Assembly: GCA_038249175.1 (NCBI GenBank) | Contig: JBBRWP010000029.1 | Location: 1 to 20,091 of the forward strand | Direction: 5' to 3' | DNA length: 20,091 nucleotides | Source: JAEWSN01 sp038249175 | GTDB taxonomy: Bacteria; Bacillota; Clostridia; DSM-8532 | In this document: piece after piece, positions 14,532 through 20,091 of the stretch | How positions within the stretch are numbered: the first letter of the stretch is position 1 | Layout of the letters: each line of letters begins with the position of its first letter | Notes under the pieces: model-generated | Database searches by the model: none | The model's input: only the letters and a program-made list of their open reading frames with translations | What the model was told of the DNA's origin: nothing | Program-made: the position numbers and the translations under genes

Positions 14532-14798
14532 AAGGCTTCCGTCTGGCCAGCGGCTATCGAAGAGGCGGAAGCCCATTCGAATATCATACTCATTGGAAGT
14601 GCAATACGACCCATACCAATCCTTAAGGCGATAAAAAGACTGGGTGCTTCCCGTGTATGTTTCGGCAGCGACTCCCTATTTGAGTTGATGCATGTTGAAG
14701 TCGCTAAATACAACGCCTTACTGAATCAGGAAACAACACGAGAATAAGGAGCACTGATTATGGGTGGAAATATCGCATCACTTTTTGGCATCAAGTAG
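14532..14798 (+). pseudogene. amidohydrolase (metal-dependent TIM-barrel hydrolase) C-terminal remnant
   Basis: In the plus frame the DNA reads SVWPAAIEEAEAHSNIILIG, SAIRPIPILKAIKRLGASRV, CFGSDSLFELMHVEVAKY, then NALLNQETTRE, an in-frame TAA (14745-14747) and GALIMGGNIASLFGIK before TAG (14796-14798). This is the standard end of amidohydrolase-2 family proteins (AI..A..HPN, RLG..R..FGSDSPF, ILGGNA.RLFG). The catalytic Asp of GSDS remains, but all N-terminal metal-binding histidines are gone and a stop codon closes the frame upstream. It lies head to head with the glycerate kinase gene. Confidence 0.75.
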
Positions 14799-14801
14799 AA
14801 A

Positions 14802-14939
14802 TCAGATTTATACCCCATGCATCCTTGTTTAATTGGCACAAAACTTGCTGAAAATGCTGCGCATTTTCAGATTTATACCCCATGCGTCCTCGTCGTGTTC
14901 GCACAAAAACATGCTGAAAATGCTACGCATTTTCAGATT
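14802..14939 (+). repeat. tandem repeat of a 65-66 bp unit with internal hairpins (two copies)
   Basis: Copy 1 begins at 14802 and copy 2 at 14867, with a third start (TCAGATTA) at 14933. Each copy has ATTTATACCCCATGC, TCCT, GCACAAAA and then the hairpin CTGAAAATGCTGCGCATTTTCAG (14848-14870; the second at 14914-14936 has A for the central G). The core AATGCTNCGCATT also forms the apex of the palindrome at 77-175. Confidence 0.75.
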
Positions 14940-15038
14940 ATCATTGTATAAGGCCTTGAAGCCAACAGTTTTTTTTTGCTAAAGATACTCTTGTGATGAT
15001 ATGAATACCATGCTTATGCAACAATGAAGGAGAAAATT

Positions 15039-15182
15039 GTGGGTCTAGCATCAAACCATTTTTTTAGGAAATCCATCAAATCTGGTCCTTTTTCACACCG
15101 TGTGATGGAGGAAATTAAGGACGCACTGCTAAATAAATCATTGCAGCCGGGTGGGCATGCCCATTGCGGTTTCCATCCATAA
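15039..15182 (+). pseudogene. GntR-family regulator, N-terminal remnant
   Basis: A GTG at 15039 is preceded by AAGGAG (15027-15032) and opens 47 codons reading VGLASNHFFRKSIKSGPFSH, then RVMEEIKDALLNKSLQPG. The second part is the helix that begins a GntR winged-helix DNA-binding domain (R..EEI..AI..G.L.PG..LPSE). The reading frame then departs from the family (GHAHCGFHP, stop at 15180-15182): the recognition helix and effector domain are absent. The breakpoint coincides with the start of the cupin remnant on the other strand. Confidence 0.65.
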
Positions 15183-15318
15183 TCCCCTTGTTTTCAAGAT
15201 GGCCTTACAGATGCGAGAAGGGTTCTCCCATGTCGGATGAAAACGCTTTCATCCCGAGGATTGTTCCATTGTGAACCGGTTCGGCCAGTGTCTTGTCAAA
15301 ACGGCTGATTCTAATCAT
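15165..15318 (-). pseudogene. cupin-like protein, N-terminal remnant with internal stop
   Basis: An ATG at 15318 preceded by an excellent AAAGGAGG opens MIRISRFDKTLAEPVHNG, then TILGMKAFSSDMGEPFSHL, a TAA at 15207-15205, and GHLENKGIMDGN in the same frame. HL.GHLENKG... recalls the approach to the metal-binding HxHP strand of small cupins, where the stop would replace a Tyr codon. The cupin barrel is missing, and the sequence runs into the GntR remnant. The assignment rests on a short stretch. Confidence 0.45.
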
Positions 15319-15369
15319 ATCGCGTACCTCCTTTGAATTGAATATGGATAACTGAATAGTTGATGTTAT

Positions 15370-15798
15370 TCAAATCAACTTAGCCTCAAGATTTATCGTT
15401 TTCACAGCCTTCAAAGCTTTGGAAACAGGACATCCTTCTTTAGCTTTATTTGCGTACTCCAGGAATGTTTTTTCATCTATTTTTTGGATTTTAGCTTCTG
15501 TCTTTAAATCGATCTGAGTTATTTCAAAACCACCGTTTACTTCTTCGATCTTAACAACCGCTACCGTGTCAATAGAATCAACCAAATAACCATCATCTGA
15601 TAAGATACCCGAAAGTGCCATCGAAAAACACCCTGCATGTGCTCCTGCTATCAGTTCTTCTGGATTAGTCCCTGCACCGGTTTTGAATCTGGATCCAAAA
15701 GAATACGATCCTTTAAACAGACCACTCTCAAGTGATATCGTTCCTGTTCCTTTGACTAGATTACCTTCCCAAATTGCTCTTGCACTTCTTTTAGACAT
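15370..15798 (-). CDS. osmC: OsmC family peroxiredoxin
   Basis: 142 residues, essentially the length of E. coli OsmC. OsmC/Ohr proteins are thiol peroxidases that detoxify organic hydroperoxides using two cysteines in the dimer interface. The peroxidatic Cys is C57 in AHAGCFSMALS and the resolving Cys is C123 in EGCPVSKAL. R37 (GSRF) and E47/E48 (TNPEELI) are the conserved residues that activate the thiol. The TNPEELIAGAHAGCFSM block marks it as OsmC rather than Ohr. The ATG at 15798 follows GAGGTG at a loose spacing; the frame continues 23 codons upstream as a hydrophobic stretch without a ribosome binding site. It stands alone on the minus strand. Confidence 0.92.
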   Translation of the reverse strand: MSKRSARAIWEGNLVKGTGTISLESGLFKGSYSFGSRFKTGAGTNPEELIAGAHAGCFSMALSGILSDDGYLVDSIDTVAVVKIEEVNGGFEITQIDLKTEAKIQKIDEKTFLEYANKAKEGCPVSKALKAVKTINLEAKLI

Positions 15799-15996
15799 AA
15801 TAAAACACCTCGCTAAAAGTTTATTTGTTATTAAGTAAAATATACCATAAAAAGCACCACTACACAATTTATAGGTTTTTTCTCAAGTCAGGATACTTGT
15901 TATGTCTGGCTCTTATGATTTTCTGGATATATTAGAATATCCCAGAGAATTGAGAGAAGCATGATGCAATATGTCCTCCAAATTCGAAATAACCTC

Positions 15997-16095
15997 TTAC
16001 AGCGAATCTCCCGGAAACCCCTTCAAAAAGAATTGCTTTTCTTCCGGTGCGCCTTCAAGACGAAACACGAAGACGACAGCGTTGCCTTTTCCATC
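15997..16095 (-). pseudogene. possible C-terminal remnant of a glycoside hydrolase
   Basis: Directly after the Rieske stop, the minus strand reads DGKGNAVVFVFRLEGAPEEK then QFFLKGFPGDSL and TAA. DG.G..V.FAFR...S.......LKGLDP is the usual beginning of the C-terminal domain in several glycoside hydrolases, such as alpha-galactosidases. Only 32 codons survive. It fits the neighbouring glycan-linked gene, but it is too short for a firm family. The rest of the gap (15799-15996) shows nothing I recognise. Confidence 0.35.
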
Positions 16096-16096
16096 A

Positions 16097-17080
16097 TTAA
16101 ACTGAAAAGTCGTCTTCACCCTTCAGTAAGGCTCTCCGCTTACGGTACGCGATAATTGGCGCATCTCCCTGAATGAGATTTTCGCCCATTTTCAGTTCGG
16201 TTTTGACTGGTATCTGTGTCAAGACTACCCGCCTGTCCTGATGAAGGATATATTTGTTGCCGATGCTGCTCAGGCTGTTGACGATTTGTTTCAGCACAGG
16301 CGTTTTCATGAACTTCTGATAGAAGCGCAGATAGATGCGTGTATGCCCCTCATCGATCGGCGCAAAGACAGCCACAATGCGCAACTTGTCACTGATAATG
16401 TTTTGCCAGGAGTTCGGCATTTGGAATTGAAGGCTGAACAATTCCTTGAAATTCTTTATCTCCTGCGACTTCAGCGGCTTTATCACACCATCATCCACCA
16501 CATTATCCACATAAAATGTCATCAGATTGTCTTCCCATGTCACAACAGGTCCATTGATCAGTGTTCTATTGCCGCGACCGATGGAGTTCGTATGTACGAA
16601 GGGCAGATGGACAACATCCAGTTGGTTCTCAATGGCTCTTGTGTAATGGACTGCCCATGTTTCCGAAAAACCACCATAGGAAAATCCTTGCCGCAAATAT
16701 TGAAAAAACGGAACCTCTGGTGGAATTGTATCGTATTCTCCATACCAAAGCCAGATGAATCCATATTTTTCTTCCACACGATATGCATCAACACGATATC
16801 TATCAGGTACCGGTGTATTTTTTCCGTTGGCAGGAATACTTACAACTTTTCCGGAAACGCCATAGGCAAAACCATGGAAGGGACACCGGACTGTGTCATG
16901 GACGATTTTACCGGCACTCAGAGCTGCTCCACGGTGGCAGCAGCGATCAAAAAGGCAGTTTACCGTACCCTCTGCATTTCTCCAAAGCACCAGTTTTTCA
17001 CCCATGCGCGTTACGCCAACCGGCTTATCTGCCTTCAATTCCTTTGCATCCAGTATGCCGTACCATTGGTTTCGAATCAT
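16097..17080 (-). CDS. Rieske [2Fe-2S] non-haem iron oxygenase, alpha subunit type
   Basis: A 327-residue Rieske oxygenase, the single-subunit VanA/PaO-like form. The Rieske cluster ligands are C47 and H49 (in RCCHRGAA) and C66 and H69 (in RCPFHGFAYG). The mononuclear iron site is ENQLDVVHLPFVH: bridging D155, ligands H158 and H163, and probably D282 in HQDRRVVLTQ. Such enzymes hydroxylate or demethylate aromatic or alicyclic substrates with O2 and need a separate reductase, not seen here. The start at 17080 follows AGGAGGGG; the longer frame (22 more codons) has no support. It lies 96 bases after the glycoside-hydrolase-like gene on the same strand and probably shares its transcript. An O2-dependent enzyme is unexpected beside an AcsB homologue. 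The substrate is unknown. Confidence 0.88.
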   Translation of the reverse strand: MIRNQWYGILDAKELKADKPVGVTRMGEKLVLWRNAEGTVNCLFDRCCHRGAALSAGKIVHDTVRCPFHGFAYGVSGKVVSIPANGKNTPVPDRYRVDAYRVEEKYGFIWLWYGEYDTIPPEVPFFQYLRQGFSYGGFSETWAVHYTRAIENQLDVVHLPFVHTNSIGRGNRTLINGPVVTWEDNLMTFYVDNVVDDGVIKPLKSQEIKNFKELFSLQFQMPNSWQNIISDKLRIVAVFAPIDEGHTRIYLRFYQKFMKTPVLKQIVNSLSSIGNKYILHQDRRVVLTQIPVKTELKMGENLIQGDAPIIAYRKRRALLKGEDDFSV

Positions 17081-17176
17081 AAGATCCCCTCCTAACCTCT
17101 TTGGGCATAGTCTCATGAACCGTGTTTTCGGCCTGAAGTAAGACATCGATTTTTCACCAGAAATGTATTTGTCCCA

Positions 17177-18436
17177 TCAGACTACTTTTTGGCTTTTTCT
17201 GATGACAGTACCGTCAGCAAGGTGGACCTCGGCCATCCATTCTTCCATGGCAGGATCCGCATGCCATGATTTCGCGATCCATGTTTCTTCACGCCAACAA
17301 AAAAATGGCTCATCATAACTGGTATATATCGGTTTTCCATTCCCGTGGAAAACAACTTTCGAAACAGTTTCAGGCCATTCTGCAGCAAGACGGATCGTGC
17401 GCATGCCATGGAAGGAACGCTCCGGTTCGAGTCCCTGGAGGACAAAACGGTCCGACATTGGAAGTTCCGGTACCGGAATGCCAACAGCACGTGCCATACG
17501 CCGTGCAAAAAACAGGTCTTCCCCCGGCAAAACACCATGATCTGCTGGCGGGATCTGCTTGGTATAGTTGTTGTAGTATCCCCATGATGTACCGGTCTCC
17601 AGAGCGACATCCACACGAGAACAACACGGGGAGTCCTCATTACAGATGATTGGTTTACTCGGTGCCCATTGTTGGACCCTACGGATAAAATCGTAGTATT
17701 GACCACGGGTCAGGCCATTGCCATGCACAAGGACAATGTCGCTTGCCTCCACCACTTCCTGATCCGCACCACCGCCGCCACCGCTGCATCCAACCGGCAT
17801 TCCGCCGGAATGCTCCCGAGCCATTTCCATCAGACATGCCATGCCTTCAGGTTCATGAACGATGGGGTGCGGAGAAAACGGCTGGATATCATATTCGTTC
17901 GCCACTTCTATGATGACGTTGGTGTATGCGTTTTCCCGAAGAAATGAAGCGGCGGTTTTTACAGCGTTGGTTACGGCACGTCCGTCAACGAGCCGTAATG
18001 CCTGTGCCCAGTAAAGAAAACTCACGATAATAATCATGCCCAGTTCATCGGCAGCACGTATGATTCTGTCCATGCGACGGGCGTATGCAACATCAAGTTT
18101 TCTGCCGTCAGCTCCGAAAGGATTATTGTCGATTGTACGCACATCCACGCAGTTGACGGGCCATCCGCCCTGAAAACTCACCGTAATGGCCCGCAGTCCA
18201 TAGGCATACCATTCGGGCAGGGAAGCAATTAAATCATCTGTATTGGCTTCCGGATCGAAGGTCTTGCCGAAGAGATTGAATCGACTGCAATCGGTTTTAT
18301 CATCGAATACCCCCTGAATCATCCGCTGATTCCAAAGGAGCCCCAACGAATTTGGATTGACGGTGGCAATTTCACTGTAAACCTGTTTCCCATTGATTAA
18401 CATCCGATCCTTGTTGTATCCCAACACTGTTTTCAT
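17177..18436 (-). CDS. glycoside hydrolase-like TIM-barrel protein (clan GH-A type)
   Basis: A 419-residue intracellular protein (no signal peptide) with a clan GH-A-like barrel. After a short beta segment (YNKDRMLINGKQVYSEIA), a barrel runs from about 60 to 320. VIIEVANEYD at 174-183 provides the acid/base (E181 after Asn), and PIICNEDSP at 262-270 provides the nucleophile (E267). The loop GMPVGCSGGGGGADQE and strand SDIVLVHGNG lie between them. A small C-terminal beta domain (about 345-419, with SKVVFHGNGKPIYTS and MEEWMAEVHLADGT) resembles a collagen-binding-like or beta-sandwich module of putative cellulases. The ATG at 18436 follows AGGAGG. The substrate cannot be called. It is the first gene of a probable pair with the Rieske oxygenase. 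Confidence is good for the fold class, low for activity. Confidence 0.75.
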   Translation of the reverse strand: MKTVLGYNKDRMLINGKQVYSEIATVNPNSLGLLWNQRMIQGVFDDKTDCSRFNLFGKTFDPEANTDDLIASLPEWYAYGLRAITVSFQGGWPVNCVDVRTIDNNPFGADGRKLDVAYARRMDRIIRAADELGMIIIVSFLYWAQALRLVDGRAVTNAVKTAASFLRENAYTNVIIEVANEYDIQPFSPHPIVHEPEGMACLMEMAREHSGGMPVGCSGGGGGADQEVVEASDIVLVHGNGLTRGQYYDFIRRVQQWAPSKPIICNEDSPCCSRVDVALETGTSWGYYNNYTKQIPPADHGVLPGEDLFFARRMARAVGIPVPELPMSDRFVLQGLEPERSFHGMRTIRLAAEWPETVSKVVFHGNGKPIYTSYDEPFFCWREETWIAKSWHADPAMEEWMAEVHLADGTVIRKSQKVV

Positions 18437-18886
18437 AACGAACCTCCTAGCTAAACCCATAAACCAACTTTACATCGGCGGGTTAATCTTGTCAATTTCA
18501 TAAACAATAAAAGATGGTTCTCAGTGAAAATGGGTTTGACTGTTTTTGCGACCATCGGAGGCAGTGACCTTGACGACACAGACCTGATCTTTAAAATAAC
18601 TTTCGATTCGTGCGACATGTCTCAGCAAAAAAATATGATGGTATGTATACCGGTAACATGTTACGTGCTGCCAATGAAAAACGCCGTCACTTTAATGAGA
18701 GACGGCGTTTTATTATACGCATTATGGAGGCATACAATATAAAATTTATTTCACTGCAACAATTCTTCGCTTCTCAAGCAATTCCATATTACCACCATTT
18801 CTATGCTCAGGTAAGTTGGCCATGAAAAAAGTTGATGATTGTAGCTAAAAGGCTGAAAACAGAGGTATTGGAGCACTCGTTCATGT
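18437..18886. other. intergenic region before the kai cassette, no intact gene
   Basis: About 450 bases. Short frames exist but none resembles a known protein or has a good ribosome binding site. It holds GTATACCGGTAAC (an imperfect palindrome near 18648) and the stem-loop at 18677-18711, which has no recognisable gene in front of it. Probably the remains of lost genes. Confidence 0.4.
18677..18711 (+). terminator. intrinsic terminator without an obvious gene
   Basis: AAAACGCCGTC pairs with GACGGCGTTTT, followed by ATTAT. It has a typical terminator shape and would work from either side. No intact coding sequence ends just upstream on either strand. Confidence 0.6.
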
Positions 18887-18916
18887 TTGACAGGTGCACA
18901 TTTTTCGCGATACAAT
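18887..18916 (+). promoter_or_regulatory. sigma-70-type promoter for the kai cassette
   Basis: A perfect TTGACA at 18887-18892 and TACAAT at 18911-18916 with an 18-bp spacer, 60 bases before the first start codon. It lies in AT-richer, native-looking DNA just outside the GC-rich cassette. Confidence 0.6.
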
Positions 18917-18976
18917 ACGAATGGAAAAAGCAAATTTTTATCGTGAGTCATGCAGCGTTATTATCGGGAGGTAATG

Positions 18977-19312
18977 ATGACCGATTTATTTGACACCCAA
19001 CCCTATCCGAGGGTCCGTAAGGTACCGACCGGCATTCCCGGCGTGGATGATATCACCGGCGGCGGTATCCCGCGAAACCGCACGACGCTGGCTCAGGCAC
19101 AAGCCCGTATTAACGACCTGCAGCACGAGATGGCGCTCCGGACGGACGAAATTGATCGCGTGCTGCACGAGGAGTCGCTGCGTAAGGAGGAGTTTGCCAT
19201 TCGACAAGGTGAGATTCGAACCAAGCGTGGTGCGGATTTGGTAAAGAGTATGGACACCTCTGGACAAGCACCCCCTGAACAGAGGGCTGCCGTAAATGGC
19301 GGGGGGGCCTGA
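18977..19312 (+). pseudogene. kaiC: KaiC with both ATPase domains deleted (in-frame N-/C-terminal fusion)
   Basis: The frame is 111 codons, against roughly 500 or more for KaiC-type proteins. Residues 1-38 match the KaiC N-terminus: VRKVPTGIPGVDDITGGG at 13-30, then IPRNRTTL, which should lead directly into the Walker A loop. From residue 39 the sequence instead reads AQAQARINDLQHEMALRTDE followed by a charged helical tail (RKEEF, RRGAD-like TKRGADLVKS) ending NGGGA, resembling the C-terminal coiled-coil tail of bacterial KaiC homologues. Walker A, Walker B and all RecA-fold sequence are missing, yet the frame is preserved. GGGAGG precedes the ATG at 18977, and the stop is one base before kaiB. 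GC content is far above that of the upstream genes. It cannot hydrolyse ATP or autophosphorylate. It may be a decayed gene kept for coupling, or a small adaptor. Confidence 0.7.
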
Positions 19313-19313
19313 C

Positions 19314-19610
19314 ATGACGCCTGACAAGACGTTACATCTGCGCCTCTATATCGCTGGAAACGCCCCAAACTCCACACAGGCGCAAGCCAATTTGACAGCC
19401 ATCTGCCAGGATCTGCCCGCTGAGCAACTCTGTCTGGAAGTGGTGGATGTGCTTCGAGAACCACTGCGGGCACTGCAGGACAAGGTGTTCGTGACCCCCT
19501 TACTGCACAAACTCGCACCAACGCCGGAAACTCAGATTGTGGGGGATTTGAGCAACCATGCCCGCATCCGTCTTGCCCTGGGTCTGGAGGGGAACATCGA
19601 TGAACGATGA
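19314..19610 (+). CDS. kaiB: KaiB-family protein
   Basis: 98 residues with a complete KaiB thioredoxin-like domain: LHLRLYIAGNAPNSTQAQAN (7-26), LEVVDVLREPLRALQDKVFV (41-60), TPLLHKLAPTPETQIVGDLS (61-80) and ALGLEGN. In cyanobacteria KaiB binds KaiC during the clock cycle; stand-alone KaiB homologues elsewhere are often tied to stress or signalling kinases. The ATG at 19314 is one base after the kaiC stop and lies after a G-rich run, so translation is probably coupled. An ATG at 19296 in frame would overlap kaiC. The end overlaps the next gene by 11 bases. With KaiC reduced to its ends, this KaiB has no visible ATPase partner in the window. It shares the GC-rich composition of the cassette. 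Confidence 0.9.
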   Translation: MTPDKTLHLRLYIAGNAPNSTQAQANLTAICQDLPAEQLCLEVVDVLREPLRALQDKVFVTPLLHKLAPTPETQIVGDLSNHARIRLALGLEGNIDER

Positions 19611-20091
19611 TGTGACCATCCTCCCTGATGACCCTCGCGTGTTGGCCGTCATTCGCCGCATTGTGGATGCGGAGGCGGAACTGCGCACACTCCTCGGTGA
19701 ACACATCGACCTGGTGCTCGACCCGGACACCGGCACACCCATATTCTTCCGCGAAACCCAGCAGGCGCTGTTGCAGACCCAGGATGAACTGCGCCTGCTG
19801 AATGAAGTGTTGGAGCAGCGTGTCGAGGAACGGACGGCAGAAGTGCGCGAGAGCGAATCAAAGTACAGGCTGATATCAGAGAACGCAACTGATGTGATTT
19901 GGGTTTTCAACTTAACGGAAAGCAAGTTCACGTATATAAGCCCTTCCGTTTTTAATTTGAGAGGCTATTCTGTTGAAGAATTGTTGAATGAAAAGCTTGA
20001 AGAAACAATTTCAGCGGAATCCTCACCTGCACAAATGGATTTGATAAAATCCAGAGCGGAACTGTTTGTAAAAGATCCACAGGCACCAAAC
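19600..20091 (+). CDS. PAS-domain sensor protein (probable histidine kinase), 5' part only, chimeric composition
   Basis: The frame is open from ATG 19600 to the window edge (164 codons, partial). Residues 1-50 (TILPDDPRVLAVIRRIVDAE) form a globular N-terminal segment, followed by a coiled coil (about 52-88: QQALLQTQDELRLLNEVLEQ, RVEERTAEVRESE). A PAS domain starts at about residue 89 (YRLISENATDVIWVFNL, YISPSVFNLRGYSVEELL). Kinases starting this way commonly follow kaiB in bacteria and would couple KaiB to a phosphorelay, but the catalytic part is outside the window, so a GGDEF output is equally possible. Start: GGAGGGG lies upstream, and the ATG overlaps kaiB by 11 bases. G/C is 40 of 60 bases at 19681-19740 but 22 of 60 at 19921-19980; the switch falls near 19850-19870, at the coiled-coil/PAS boundary. 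Confidence 0.8.
   Translation, partial: MNDDVTILPDDPRVLAVIRRIVDAEAELRTLLGEHIDLVLDPDTGTPIFFRETQQALLQTQDELRLLNEVLEQRVEERTAEVRESESKYRLISENATDVIWVFNLTESKFTYISPSVFNLRGYSVEELLNEKLEETISAESSPAQMDLIKSRAELFVKDPQAPN

Noticed and set aside
14486..14713. Minus-strand 75-codon frame next to glycerate kinase
   Set aside because: The plus strand of the same bases gives a clear amidohydrolase C-terminus.
14802..14939. CRISPR-like repeat array
   Set aside because: Only two contiguous copies with no spacers; each copy contains its own hairpin.
16241..17095. 284-codon plus-strand frame opposite the Rieske gene
   Set aside because: Antisense shadow of a gene with both Rieske and mononuclear iron motifs intact.
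19093..19704. 203-codon minus-strand frame across kaiC, kaiB and the kinase
   Set aside because: Long open antisense frames are expected in GC-rich DNA; the plus-strand reading matches KaiC/KaiB.

Overview
The window looks like chromosomal DNA from an anaerobic, low-to-moderate GC bacterium, most likely Bacillota-like. The support is AGGAGG-type ribosome binding sites at almost every start, GTG and TTG starts, a divergent acetyl-CoA synthase (AcsB) homologue and Clostridia-style stand-alone enzymes. I cannot place it to genus. There are no rRNA, tRNA or CRISPR features.

Left part (1-5180): a minus-strand AcsB-like protein keeps all six A-cluster cysteines but no other Wood-Ljungdahl gene is visible. 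Upstream of it is a graveyard of broken genes: an unidentified C-terminal fragment, an internally deleted TetR regulator and a frameshifted FAD/NAD oxidoreductase. A 122-bp inverted-repeat (MITE-like) element lies among them. Next come an AT-rich ADP-ribosylglycohydrolase-family gene with a Fur-like box over its start region, and a TIM-barrel sugar isomerase/epimerase.

Middle (5342-13198): mostly ordinary housekeeping or stress genes: an OGG-type DNA glycosylase, a CorB/CNNM-type membrane protein with CBS domains, a baeRF-family protein, a Thr/Ala-rich repetitive protein behind a 12-codon mini-ORF, a YaiI/YqxD-family protein, a UlaG-like metallo-beta-lactamase-fold hydrolase and a short nitroreductase. 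A second copy of the MITE-like element (9639-9752) and fused remnants of GGDEF and SDR genes lie between them.

Right-middle (13325-18436): glycerate 2-kinase, then a decayed catabolic locus (amidohydrolase tail, GntR head and cupin head, the last two running into each other), a 65-bp tandem hairpin repeat, OsmC, a Rieske non-haem iron oxygenase and a glycoside-hydrolase-like protein. The last two form a probable minus-strand pair. Together these suggest a sugar-acid or glycan catabolic region that has lost several genes.

Right edge (18887-20091): a strong promoter drives a tightly packed GC-rich cassette: a KaiC reduced to its extreme N- and C-termini (both ATPase domains gone, frame intact), an intact KaiB, and a sensor protein running off the window. 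Base composition inside the sensor gene changes abruptly from GC-rich to AT-rich just before its PAS domain. This looks like an imported Kai cassette recombined in frame with a resident PAS protein. It is the most unusual part of the window.
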